Both the position numbers and the translations under genes were made by a program. A DNA stretch of 64,000 nucleotides from Streptomyces cupreus (GTDB lineage Bacteria > Actinomycetota > Actinomycetes > Streptomycetales > Streptomycetaceae): the NCBI RefSeq assembly GCF_014257025.1, contig NZ_JACMSF010000030.1, positions 1 to 64,000 of the forward strand. The letters run 5' to 3'. The notes under the pieces are model-generated. The model had not been told where the DNA came from and made no database searches. It worked only from the letters and a program-made list of their open reading frames with translations. Of the stretch, positions 56,090 through 64,000 are shown one piece after another (the first letter of the stretch is position 1; every line of letters starts with the position of its first letter).

Positions 56090-59032
56090 TCAGCTGCTGT
56101 CAGGACTGCCGGTCGGGCTGGGACTCGCCCCGCCGCCGTCACCGGACTCGGGGGACTCGCCGGACTGCGCCTCCTCGGCCCGCCGCAGCGCCTCCTCAAG
56201 ATCCTCCTGCGCCCTGCCGTACGCCTCCCAGTCGCCGTCCTTCAGCGCCTGCTGTCCGTCCTCGAAGGCCTTCTGAGCGTCGTTCAACGCCTCCTGGACC
56301 GTGGGGTCCTCGGTCGTCGGCGGTGGAGTCGGCTCGGTGGTGTCACCGTCGTCCTCCGGTGGCTGCGGGGTCGTACCCTCCGCTCCGAAGATCTTGTTGA
56401 GGGCCTGGTCGAGGGTGTCCTCGAAGGCCGTACTGCCTCCGTAGGTCACCAACACCTTGCGCAGCAGCGGGTACTTGAGCCCGCCACCGCGGACGTAGAC
56501 GGGTTCGACGTAGAGGAGTCCGCCGTCCAGTGGCACCGCGAGCAGGTTGCCGTACTCGACGTTCGAGTCGCCTCTGCTGAGGAGGCTGATCGTCTCGGCG
56601 ATGTCCTGTTCGGAGTTGAACTGGCTCTGGACCTGTTTGGGTCCGTTGACGGTGGTGTTCGTCGGCAGTTTCAGGATTCTGATCTTGCCGTAGTCGCTGG
56701 TGCCCGCTTCCGCGTCGACCGCCATGAACGCACTGAGGTTGTCACGGCCGTTCGGTGTGAACGTCGTCGTCAGCGAGAACGCCTGGGAGTTCTGGTCGGG
56801 CATCTTCATGCTCAGGTAGTAGGGCGGCACCGCGTTGCCCGACTTGTTGGTCGGGTCGTCCGGCACCTGCCACACCTCGCTGCCGCTGAGGAACGTCGTC
56901 GCGTCGTCCACGTGGTAGCGGCTGAGCAACTCGCGCTGGACCTTGAACAGGTCCTGCGGATAGCGCAGATGGGCCATCAGCGACTGGGAGATCTCGCTCT
57001 TGGGCTCCACCGTGTTCGGGAAGGCCTTCATCCAGGTCTTGAGGACCGGGTCCTGGGTGTCCCACTGGTAGAGCTTGACCTCGCCGCTGTACGCGTCGAC
57101 GGTCGCCTTCACCGAGTTGCGGATGTAATTGACCTGGTTCTGCTGGGCCACCACCGCGCGGGAGTTGTTCGTCGCGGTCAGCGAGTCGGCCGTGGTGTCA
57201 CCGAGGGTCGTACGCGAGGCGTACGGATAGCCGTTGGTGGTGGTGTAGGCGTCGACGATCCACTGGATCTTGCCGTCCACGACCGCCGGGTAGGCGTCAC
57301 CGTCGATGGTCAGCCAGGGCGCGACCGCCTCGACCCGCTCCTTGGGCGTGCGGTTGTAGAGGATCCGCGAACCCTCGCCGATCGCCCCGGAGTACAGGAT
57401 CTGCGGCTCGCTGAACGCCACCGCGTACGCGGCGCGGTTTATCGGGTTGGAGAGGTTGACCCCGCTGTTGCCCTCGTAGCTGTAGGTCTTCTCGCCGCTG
57501 TCGTCGGAGTAGTCGATCTCCTTCTGGGGACCGCCGACGATCGAGTACGTCGAGGTCTTCTCGCCGTAGTAGACGCGCTGCTGATACGTGCCGAGGTCGC
57601 CCTTGGAGGGCAGGTCGGACTCGGTGAAGACCGGGCGGCCCTGGGAGTCGGCGCTGGTTCCCTCGGCGGCGACCACGCCGTAGCCGTGCGTGTAGCGGAA
57701 GTGGTCGTTGATCCAGTTGTTCTTCGGAATGCCGTTGAGATTCAGCTCACGCAGACCGATGACGGTGTCCTGGTCCTTGCCGTCCTTGCTGTACCGGTCG
57801 ACGTCCAGGTTGGTCGGGAAGCCGTAGTAGTTCCGGATCTGCTGGAGCTGCTGGAACGTCGGCGAGACGATGTTCGGGTCCATGATGCGGATGCTCGCGG
57901 CCTTGCCGACGTCGTCCCGCAGCTGCGCCGGGTCCTCGGCGCTGCTCTGGCCCGAGTACTCGGTGACCTGGGCATCGTCGATGCCGTAGGCCTCACGCGT
58001 CGCCTTGAGGTTCTTGTTGACGTACGGCGCTTCCTTGGCCTGCTCGTTCGGCTGGACCTGGAACTTCTGGACGATCGCCGGGTACAGACCGCCGATGAGG
58101 ATCGCCGACAGCACCATCAGACCGAAGCCGATGACGGGCAGCTGCCAGGTGCGCCGCCACAGGGTGGCGAAGAACAGCAGGGCGCAAATGACCGCGATGC
58201 AGAACAGGATCGTCTTGGCCGGCAGATAGGCGTTGGCGTCGACGTACCGCAGACCCGTCCAGTTGTCGGTCGCCTTGAAGTCGCTGGACTTCACGGCCAG
58301 GCCGTACCGGTCGAGCCAGTAGGCGACCGCCTTCAGCGCGACGAAGATGCCGAGCAGCACCGACAGATGCCCGGTGGCCGCGGCGGTGGCACGCGCGCCG
58401 GGGCTGGTGATGCGCAGCCCGCCGTACAGGTAGTGGGTGAGCGCGGCGGCGATCAGGGACAGGATCGCGGCGGCGAAGCCGAAGCCGAGCAGGAACCGGT
58501 ACCAGGGCAGATCGAAGGCGTAGAACGAGACGTCCAGATGGAACTGCGGGTCCTTCTGTCCGAACGACACGCCGTTGACCCACATCAGCCAGGTCCGCCA
58601 CTGACCGGACGCGGAGGCACCGGCGATCAGACCGACCAGCGCGGTGATCGCGAGCAGCAGCCACTTCTTGTACGGCGCGATGCCCATGCGGTAGCGGTCG
58701 AGGCTCTGCTGCTCCATCGACATGGCGCTCAGCGGCGGGCGCAGCCGGTGGGCCAGCCAGATGTTGAAGCCGACCGACAGGGCCATCAGCAGGCCGAACA
58801 CGGAGAAGAGACCGATCTTCGTCCACAGGGTGGTCGTGAAGACGGACGAATAGTTCACCGACCGGTACCACAGCCAGTCCGTCCAGAAGCCCGCGAACAT
58901 GGTGAACGCCATGCCGAGGACGGCAAGGACGCCCAGCGTCATGAGCAGGGTCCGGACACGCCGGGACGGGCGGCCCACTCTGATCCGCGGCCCCGTCGGG
59001 CCTCCGCCGCGGTCCGGCATCTGGAAAGCCAA
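56090..59032 (-). CDS. UPF0182 family large membrane protein
   Basis: A 980-residue protein. The N-terminal ~330 residues hold about seven transmembrane helices (LLMTLGVLAVLGMAFTMFAG, NYSSVFTTTLWTKIGLF, and others). The rest is a large extracellular domain with repeated Tyr/Asp-rich motifs such as YTHGYGVVAAEG and IVDAYTTTNGYPYASRTTL. The C-terminal ~90 residues form an acidic, Thr/Pro/Glu-rich low-complexity tail (DDGDTTEPTPPPTTEDP, then QKAFEDGQQALKDGDW). The function is unknown across actinobacteria. The TTG at 59032 is used because GAGGTG lies 6 bp upstream; a later ATG at 59020 lacks one. Confidence 0.88.
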   Translation of the reverse strand: MAFQMPDRGGGPTGPRIRVGRPSRRVRTLLMTLGVLAVLGMAFTMFAGFWTDWLWYRSVNYSSVFTTTLWTKIGLFSVFGLLMALSVGFNIWLAHRLRPPLSAMSMEQQSLDRYRMGIAPYKKWLLLAITALVGLIAGASASGQWRTWLMWVNGVSFGQKDPQFHLDVSFYAFDLPWYRFLLGFGFAAAILSLIAAALTHYLYGGLRITSPGARATAAATGHLSVLLGIFVALKAVAYWLDRYGLAVKSSDFKATDNWTGLRYVDANAYLPAKTILFCIAVICALLFFATLWRRTWQLPVIGFGLMVLSAILIGGLYPAIVQKFQVQPNEQAKEAPYVNKNLKATREAYGIDDAQVTEYSGQSSAEDPAQLRDDVGKAASIRIMDPNIVSPTFQQLQQIRNYYGFPTNLDVDRYSKDGKDQDTVIGLRELNLNGIPKNNWINDHFRYTHGYGVVAAEGTSADSQGRPVFTESDLPSKGDLGTYQQRVYYGEKTSTYSIVGGPQKEIDYSDDSGEKTYSYEGNSGVNLSNPINRAAYAVAFSEPQILYSGAIGEGSRILYNRTPKERVEAVAPWLTIDGDAYPAVVDGKIQWIVDAYTTTNGYPYASRTTLGDTTADSLTATNNSRAVVAQQNQVNYIRNSVKATVDAYSGEVKLYQWDTQDPVLKTWMKAFPNTVEPKSEISQSLMAHLRYPQDLFKVQRELLSRYHVDDATTFLSGSEVWQVPDDPTNKSGNAVPPYYLSMKMPDQNSQAFSLTTTFTPNGRDNLSAFMAVDAEAGTSDYGKIRILKLPTNTTVNGPKQVQSQFNSEQDIAETISLLSRGDSNVEYGNLLAVPLDGGLLYVEPVYVRGGGLKYPLLRKVLVTYGGSTAFEDTLDQALNKIFGAEGTTPQPPEDDGDTTEPTPPPTTEDPTVQEALNDAQKAFEDGQQALKDGDWEAYGRAQEDLEEALRRAEEAQSGESPESGDGGGASPSPTGSPDSS

Positions 59033-59184
59033 GGTGCGCACCTCGAAGTTCGCTGTCGATCCGTCAGGCCCTGGTCTTTTCGGACCCTCCGGGGGGCCTC
59101 GTGATCGTAGGCCCACACCTATGCAACTTACTCACGCTTTACTCGGTTCCCGATTCCGGGTGGGAACGAGGCAGGATTGTGACC

Positions 59185-59727
59185 ATGTCCAACACTCCCA
59201 TGGCGGCGAGCCCGCTCACCCGGGCCGTACTCGAAATCGACGAGTACGCCTCCGGCCTCGGCTGGGACCAGCCCGCCCGCCTGTTCGCCCTCGTAGACAC
59301 CGCACGGCTGCGGGCCCAGGAACCCGGTCTCGCCCGCCAGCTCGGCCTGGAGGACGAGCAGCAGACCCCCGGCCTGACCCCCATCGAGCAGGACGAAGTT
59401 CCAACGGGCAAGCCGCTCGATGAGTTCCTCGGCACCATCGCGTGGCCCGACGCGGTGACCGGCTGCGCGCTCACCGTGGAGCGGCTGATGCTGCCGCCGT
59501 CGGCGGAGGCCCAGGTTCCGCAGGATCTGGACGAGGCCGCGCTGACGAAGTGGGTGGCGAGGCACCCCGAGCGCCAGGAGGTCCGGATGACGGTCGCCGT
59601 GCTGCGCGACGGCACCCGCGAGTCGGCCCTGCGCCTGCGCGAGAAGGACACCCCGACGGAGGTCCTCACCGGCTCGGATCTGGTGCCGGGTCTGGCGGAG
59701 GCGCTGGCGGCGACGTTCGAGGACTAG
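59185..59727 (+). CDS. PPA1309 family protein
   Basis: A 180-residue conserved actinobacterial protein of the PPA1309 family. Conserved parts are LTRAVLEIDEYASGLGWDQPARLFALVDT, FLGTIAWPDAVTGCALTVERLMLP and RMTVAVLRDGTRESALRLR. It has no membrane helix and no catalytic motif, and its function is unknown. The ATG at 59185 follows a GAGGCAGGA stretch. It sits between UPF0182 and the PDZ/Lon gene, the order seen in many actinomycetes. Confidence 0.85.
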   Translation: MSNTPMAASPLTRAVLEIDEYASGLGWDQPARLFALVDTARLRAQEPGLARQLGLEDEQQTPGLTPIEQDEVPTGKPLDEFLGTIAWPDAVTGCALTVERLMLPPSAEAQVPQDLDEAALTKWVARHPERQEVRMTVAVLRDGTRESALRLREKDTPTEVLTGSDLVPGLAEALAATFED

Positions 59728-59742
59728 GGCCTGGGGGCTGTC

Positions 59743-60837
59743 CTAGCCGGCGCTGCACTTCGGGAGGTCGGCGGTGTCGCCGGCGCGGATGTCCTTGAGG
59801 GCGCCGAGCGCGTCGTCGATGGTGCCGATCTTGACGAGGGTGAGCCCGTCGGGGGTGTCCTTGGTGGCGGCCGCGCAGTTCTCGGCCGGGGTGAGGAAGT
59901 ACTGGGCGCCCTTGTCCCGGGCGCCGACGGTCTTCATCTCGATGCCGCCGATGGGGCCGACCTTGCCGTCGTCGTCGATGGTGCCGGTGCCCGCGACGAA
60001 AGAGCCGCCGGTGAGGCTGCCCGGGGTGAGCTTGTCGTAGATGCCGAGGGCGAACATCAGACCCGCGCTCGGCCCGCCCACGTCGGCGAGCTTGATGTCG
60101 ATGGTGAACGGGAACGTGTGGTCCGTCCCGGCGGAGATCCCGACGATGGCGCGCTTCTCGCCGCCGTCGTCGGAGGTCGCGGTGGTGATCGTGACGTTCT
60201 GTGTCTTGGTCGCCGTCCGCTGCTCCTTCTCTGCGGCGGCCTGCTCCTTGGCGGGCACGATCGTGAAGTCGACGTCCTCGCCGGGCTTGTGCTGGGTCAC
60301 CAGTTCGGCGACATCGGCCGGCTCCTTCACGGCCTTGCCGTCGACCGCCTTGATCACATCGCCGGCGTGCAGTTTGCCCTCGGCCGGGGAGTCCTTGACG
60401 ACGGTGGAGACGATCACCCAGGACCGCACGGGGATGTCCAGCGCCTCCAGGGCGGCGACCTTCGCGCTCTCCTGGGACTGGCTGAACTCCTCGGCGTTCT
60501 CCTGGGTGGACTCCTCCTCGGTCTTGCCGTCCGGGTAGAGCGTCTCGTGCGGCACGACCTTGTTGTCGTGCGCGAGCCAGCCGTAGACGGCCTCGACGAG
60601 GTTCATCTTGTAGTCCGCGCTGGTGACCCGGACCGTGGTCATGTTCAGATTGCCGCTGGTGGCGTACGTCTTGCGCCCCGAGATCTGCAACACCGGCTCG
60701 CCGCCGTGGTCCCCGAGGGTGTTCACCGTCGGCCCCGGGGACATCTCCGAGTACGGCACGGGGATGAACACTCCCGCGCACAGAAGCGCGATCAGCATCA
60801 GGGTGGAGGCGAGCATCGTCGCGGTGCGGCGTGGCAT
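59743..60837 (-). CDS. PDZ/Lon-type membrane-anchored protease (YlbL-like)
   Basis: A 364-residue protein. The N-terminal signal anchor is at about residues 6-26 (ATMLASTLMLIALLCAGVFI). A PDZ domain lies at about 140-210, with GKLHAGDVIKAVDGKAV. A Lon-type (S16) proteolytic domain at about 235-345 has the catalytic Ser in GGPSAGLMFALG and the Lys in GIEMKTVGA. It probably cleaves membrane or secreted proteins at the outer face; B. subtilis YlbL is the model. The inserted charged helix KEQAAAEKEQRTATKTQ sits just before the protease domain. The ATG at 60837 is used. Confidence 0.92.
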   Translation of the reverse strand: MPRRTATMLASTLMLIALLCAGVFIPVPYSEMSPGPTVNTLGDHGGEPVLQISGRKTYATSGNLNMTTVRVTSADYKMNLVEAVYGWLAHDNKVVPHETLYPDGKTEEESTQENAEEFSQSQESAKVAALEALDIPVRSWVIVSTVVKDSPAEGKLHAGDVIKAVDGKAVKEPADVAELVTQHKPGEDVDFTIVPAKEQAAAEKEQRTATKTQNVTITTATSDDGGEKRAIVGISAGTDHTFPFTIDIKLADVGGPSAGLMFALGIYDKLTPGSLTGGSFVAGTGTIDDDGKVGPIGGIEMKTVGARDKGAQYFLTPAENCAAATKDTPDGLTLVKIGTIDDALGALKDIRAGDTADLPKCSAG

Positions 60838-60873
60838 GCCTCGACAGTACGGGACGCCCCTGTCAGCGTCCCG

Positions 60874-61032
60874 TCAGGGCCGCGGCTTCTCCATGGCAGC
60901 GCGGAACCGGGCATATCCGTCCAGCTCAGGACCGTCGCTGCGGACCTTACGGGTCCGGTTGGCCCAACTGCCCCACAGACCGGCGCCGATCGCAGCGACA
61001 AGCGGAATCAGCAACCAGGCGAGCGCCGCCAT
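60874..61032 (-). CDS. Small conserved membrane protein, 52 residues
   Basis: A short gene: ATG at 61032 preceded by GGGAGG at 6 bp, stop at 60874. The 52-residue product has one N-terminal transmembrane helix (ALAWLLIPLVAAIGAGLWG). A basic linker (NRTRKVRSD) and a soluble end (GPELDGYARFRAAMEKP) follow. This matches a small protein seen in many Streptomyces next to the PDZ/Lon gene. Single-pass topology with the C-terminus in the cytoplasm is expected; the function is unknown. Confidence 0.72.
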   Translation of the reverse strand: MAALAWLLIPLVAAIGAGLWGSWANRTRKVRSDGPELDGYARFRAAMEKPRP

Positions 61033-61151
61033 GCCGTCCTCCCAACCCCGATGAGCGACCGCAACTGACTGATCAGCAGATTAACCATCCGCACCGACAA
61101 CGCTCGTGGCAGGGGTGCGGTTACGCAACCGGAGGGGCAGGTGGGGGCGGC

Positions 61152-61613
61152 TCAACAGGCGCCGACCCACTCCTCGGTGCCGTCGGAGAACTTCTGGTGC
61201 TTCCAGATGGGCACTTCGTGCTTGAGATCGTCGATCAGCTTCCGACAGGCCTCGAAGGCCTCACCGCGGTGCGGACAGGAGACGGCGACGACGACGGCGA
61301 GATCCCCGACCTTGAGGTCCCCGATCCGGTGCACGGCGGCAAGGGCCCGTACCGGATACTCACCGACCACCTTCTCGGCGATTCGTCGCATCTCGGCCTC
61401 GGCGCTGGGATGACAGGAGTACCCCAGCTCATCGACATCGGCACCCCCGTCATGGTTCCGCACGGTCCCGACGAACAGAGCGGTCCCCCCGGCGGCGTCG
61501 TCCCCGACGGCCCGAAAAACCTCGTCGAGCGAGAGCGCGGTCTCCCGAACAGAGATCAACTTGATGGGATCCGGCCCGGCCAGCTCACCGGGATGGTCGT
61601 TCATGGGTGCCAT
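61152..61613 (-). CDS. moaE: Molybdopterin synthase catalytic subunit
   Basis: A 153-residue MoaE, the large subunit of molybdopterin synthase. It adds sulfur from MoaD thiocarboxylate to precursor Z. GTALFVGTVRNHDGG is the N-terminal signature, and HRIGDLKVGDLAVVVAVSCPHRGEAF the centre. VPIWKHQKFSDGTEEWVG holds the active-site lysines. The start is chosen at 61613; an ATG three codons later is possible. MoaD is not in the window. Confidence 0.93.
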   Translation of the reverse strand: MAPMNDHPGELAGPDPIKLISVRETALSLDEVFRAVGDDAAGGTALFVGTVRNHDGGADVDELGYSCHPSAEAEMRRIAEKVVGEYPVRALAAVHRIGDLKVGDLAVVVAVSCPHRGEAFEACRKLIDDLKHEVPIWKHQKFSDGTEEWVGAC

Positions 61614-61728
61614 ACCCCCATCGTGCCGCACTCACAGGAAACCGAGGAATACCAAAATCACCCGGCACACACGCGTGCGGCTTTGGAGCCTTCTACAGAG
61701 CGCCGAGCCCTTCCTGGACACGCCCCGC

Positions 61729-62841
61729 TCAGATCCGCCGCCGAGCCTTCCGCGCCCGCCGCACCACCGCGGCCGCACCCAGCAGCGCCACAGTCGCCCC
61801 CGCGGCGCCCGCAGCCGTCGCGTCCTTGCGCCCGAGCCGCCGCCCAGCCACCGTATGCCGTCCGGCCACCTCCTCCAGCAGCTCGGCCAGCACCTCCTCG
61901 TTCGTCCACTGCGGCCGCCACCCCGCGTCATGCAGCCGACTCCCACTCACCACCCAGGGATACATCGTGTACGCGAGATCCCCGGCCGGCGAAGGCGTCA
62001 GCCCGATCCGGTGCAACCGAGCCGCCGCCCCCAACGCGACAGCGGACGGCAATTCCATCCGTCGAATCCCGCTGAGCTCCTCGACCTCCTCCTGCTCCAG
62101 CCACCCGTCACACCCGACGGCGAGCTCCCCGTCGACCTTCTCCAGGACGGCGTACTCCAGAGCACTGCACAGATCCTCGACATGACAGAACTGCCACGCA
62201 GGCCGCGACCCGGCGACAACAAGCAGCCGCGGCGACTCGAAGTACCTGGTCAGCGCGGTGTCCGTACCCCCCACGAGCACGGCGGGCCGTACCACGGTCA
62301 CATTCAGCCCGGGGTGCGCGCGCGGCGCCCGCCGGGCGAGCCGTTCGATCTCCAGCAGATCCCCGACCCCGGTCGCCTCCGCGGTCGCCCGCAGCTCCGC
62401 GTCCTCGGACAGCGGCAGCTCGTTGTCGGGAAGCGCGCCGTAGACCATGGAGGACGTACAGAGAACGACCCGGTGCACCCCGGCCGCCGCGGCAGCGGTC
62501 AGCACGGTCTGTGTCCCCCGGACGTTGTACGCCGTCCGGGCGGCACCGTCGGTCTCCAGATCAAGATCGAGCGCGAGGTGTACGACCACATCGGCCCCAC
62601 GCAGCTTGTCCGCGATGGCCGGATCCCGTACGTCCAGAATGTGCCACTGCGCGCCCGCGCACTCGCCCCGCCGTTCGTCGATGGCGATGACCTGCTTGAT
62701 CTCCTCCGACGCGGCGAGCCGCTCGGTGAGCAGCGCTCCCACGCCGGACGCGGCACCGGTGACCGCCACGACGGGCCCGCGCGCGGCGGGACTGGTTGAC
62801 TGGTTTCGCGCTGCGCGAACCTGCGGATCAGGGGAACTCAC
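61729..62841 (-). CDS. NAD-dependent epimerase/dehydratase family protein (extended SDR)
   Basis: A 370-residue extended SDR. VAVTGAASGVGALLTERL is the glycine-rich cofactor loop, and IDERRGECAG is the acidic strand end that picks NAD(H). TSSMVYGALPDNELPLSED supplies the SDR Ser and Tyr (SSxxxYG), but the usual Lys three residues after the Tyr is not seen. A C-terminal segment has one hydrophobic helix (ATAAGAAGATVALLGAAAVV) and a basic end, so it may be membrane-attached. A GTG start at 62841 is used. Its position next to moaE is conserved in Streptomyces; the substrate is unknown. Confidence 0.85.
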   Translation of the reverse strand: MSSPDPQVRAARNQSTSPAARGPVVAVTGAASGVGALLTERLAASEEIKQVIAIDERRGECAGAQWHILDVRDPAIADKLRGADVVVHLALDLDLETDGAARTAYNVRGTQTVLTAAAAAGVHRVVLCTSSMVYGALPDNELPLSEDAELRATAEATGVGDLLEIERLARRAPRAHPGLNVTVVRPAVLVGGTDTALTRYFESPRLLVVAGSRPAWQFCHVEDLCSALEYAVLEKVDGELAVGCDGWLEQEEVEELSGIRRMELPSAVALGAAARLHRIGLTPSPAGDLAYTMYPWVVSGSRLHDAGWRPQWTNEEVLAELLEEVAGRHTVAGRRLGRKDATAAGAAGATVALLGAAAVVRRARKARRRI

Positions 62842-63033
62842 CGGGCGTCTCCAGCGGTTGTCTTCAGTACGGACGCGAGTGACGCGTTCGTACCAGGTGG
62901 CATCCATCCTGCCGCAGGCCGAGAGTCGGCGAAGCACCGAGGCCCTAACCGCCGGTGGTGTCTACGCTGGGTGGTGTTATCGGGCAGTCGCGCCGTCGGA
63001 GCAAACCGGCGGCCTTACCAGCCGAGGAATCCC

Positions 63034-64000
63034 GTGAGTGACACCCCATTCGGATTCGGCCTTCCGCCGGAGGAGCCGGACGACGGCGACGAGGGCAAGA
63101 AGAAGGACCAGGAGAGCGGTGGTGGTCAGGGACCTGCCAACCCGTTCGGTTTCGGCGGCCTGCCCGGTGCCGGGGGCTTTGGCGGCCCTGGCGGTCCAGG
63201 AGCCGACAATCCGTTCGCAGCCATGTTCGGTTCGCTGAACCCCACCGACCTGGGCGCCGCGTTCCAGCAGCTCGGCCAGATGCTCTCGTACGAGGGCGGC
63301 CCGGTGAACTGGGACATGGCCAAGCAGATCGCCCGCCAGACGGTCTCGCAGGGCACATCGGACGGCACCAAGGACGCGAGCGTCGGGCCCGCCGAGCGCA
63401 CCGCCGTCGAGGAGGCCGCCCGCCTGGCCGACCTGTGGCTCGACGACGCGACGTCGCTGCCGTCGGGCGCCGGCTCCGCGGTGGCGTGGTCCCGCGCGGA
63501 GTGGGTCGAGGCGACGCTTCCGGCCTGGAAGGAGCTCGTGGACCCGGTCGCCGAGCGCGTCGGCACCGCCATGGGCGATGTCCTGCCGGAGGAGATGCAG
63601 GCCATGGCCGGCCCGCTGATCGGCATGATGCGCTCCATGGGCGGCGCCATGTTCGGCACGCAGATCGGGCAGGCCGTCGGCGTGCTCGCGGGCGAGGTCG
63701 TCGGTTCCACCGACATCGGCCTGCCGCTCGGCCCGGCCGGCAAGGCCGCGCTGCTGCCGGTGAACATCGAGGCGTTCGGCAAGGACCTGGGCGTGCCGAA
63801 GGAGGAGGTGCGGCTGTATCTCGCCCTGCGCGAGGCCGCCCACCAGCGCCTGTTCGCCCACGTCCCGTGGCTGCGCTCGCACCTGTTCGGCGCGGTCGAC
63901 GGCTACGCGCGCGGGATCAAGGTCGACACCGCCAAGCTGGAGGACGTGGTCGGCCAGTTCGACCCGCAGAACCCCGAGCAGCTCCAGGACGCCCTTCAGC
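63034..64000 (+). CDS. Zinc-dependent metalloprotease / DUF2342 family protein (truncated by window end)
   Basis: The first 322 codons of a gene running beyond the window. The start is the GTG at 63034 after GAGGAA. A Gly/Pro-rich disordered N-terminus (GFGLPPEEPDDGDEGKKK, then GGLPGAGGFGGPGGPG) precedes a helical domain. The region LPEEMQAMAGPLIGMMRSMGGAMFGTQIGQAVGVLAGEVVG is typical of the zinicin-like DUF2342 family. The expected metal-binding motif should lie after the window edge, so catalytic status cannot be judged. Confidence 0.82.
   Translation, partial: MSDTPFGFGLPPEEPDDGDEGKKKDQESGGGQGPANPFGFGGLPGAGGFGGPGGPGADNPFAAMFGSLNPTDLGAAFQQLGQMLSYEGGPVNWDMAKQIARQTVSQGTSDGTKDASVGPAERTAVEEAARLADLWLDDATSLPSGAGSAVAWSRAEWVEATLPAWKELVDPVAERVGTAMGDVLPEEMQAMAGPLIGMMRSMGGAMFGTQIGQAVGVLAGEVVGSTDIGLPLGPAGKAALLPVNIEAFGKDLGVPKEEVRLYLALREAAHQRLFAHVPWLRSHLFGAVDGYARGIKVDTAKLEDVVGQFDPQNPEQLQDALQ

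Noticed and set aside
1..64000. CRISPR arrays, insertion sequences, prophage or defence islands
   Set aside because: No regularly spaced repeats, transposase, integrase, phage structural or restriction genes were seen; gene order fits conserved Streptomyces core.

Overview
The window is high-GC actinobacterial chromosome and almost certainly a Streptomyces. The codon bias is strongly third-position G/C, GTG and TTG starts are common, and the gene content includes a WhiB-like protein, SigR/RsrA, DasR with the dasABC operon, epi-isozizaene synthase with CYP170A, and class Ia nrdAB with an AraC-type partner. From memory, positions ~12 kb to the end follow, in reverse numbering, the S. coelicolor segment around SCO5243 (sigH) down to about SCO5190. 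This is conserved core, not a genomic island. No prophage, IS element, CRISPR array or integrase was seen.

Region by region. 0-6 kb: small accessory genes (AraC DNA-binding domain, two VOC proteins, DUF952, an ECF42-type sigma factor with its DGPF partner, a RibD-like reductase divergent from a TetR, a GNAT). 6-9 kb: a two-gene operon of a family 2B encapsulin shell (HK97 fold with an inserted cyclic-nucleotide-binding-like domain) and a polyprenyl diphosphate synthase that is its probable cargo. A hairpin lies between the two genes and a long inverted repeat sits in the leader. 9-17 kb: PLP deaminase-like enzyme, Na+/H+ antiporter, UBP zinc finger, anti-sigma/SigH pair, lipid kinase, WblE and a PdtaS-like histidine kinase. 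17.3-17.7 kb: a non-coding interval that fits the sRNA scr5239, with a DasR site just upstream. 17.7-26 kb: a TetR/SDR pair, then nagB, dasD, dasC, dasB, dasA and dasR with DasR operators. 26-31 kb: CstA/YbdD and DUF3311/SSS transport pairs. 31-36 kb: NrdR-like boxes and an adenosylcobalamin riboswitch ahead of nrdA-nrdB, followed by the AraC/GlxA-type gene. 36-38 kb: the translationally coupled albaflavenone pair. 38.5-43 kb: peptide deformylase, a TPR-like protein and two membrane HD-domain proteins. 43-49 kb: rsrA/sigR with a perfect SigR promoter, alpha/beta hydrolase, YedK/HMCES-type protein, M50-like protein, aroA, rsgA and an SMR exporter. 49-54 kb: TetR, histidinol phosphatase, CBS protein, catalase and its Fur-type regulator. 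54-56 kb: two identical initiator tRNAs flank a Sel1-repeat protein. 56-64 kb: UPF0182, PPA1309-like, PDZ/Lon protein, a 52-residue membrane protein, MoaE, an NAD-dependent epimerase and a truncated metalloprotease-family gene.

How the parts connect. Amino-sugar control runs through DasR, whose sites lie at dasA, dasR, nagB and beside the putative sRNA. Thiol-oxidative stress runs through SigR/RsrA. Deoxynucleotide supply is controlled by NrdR-like boxes plus B12. Isoprenoid chemistry appears twice: inside a predicted protein compartment (6-9 kb) and in the soluble sesquiterpene pair (36-38 kb).
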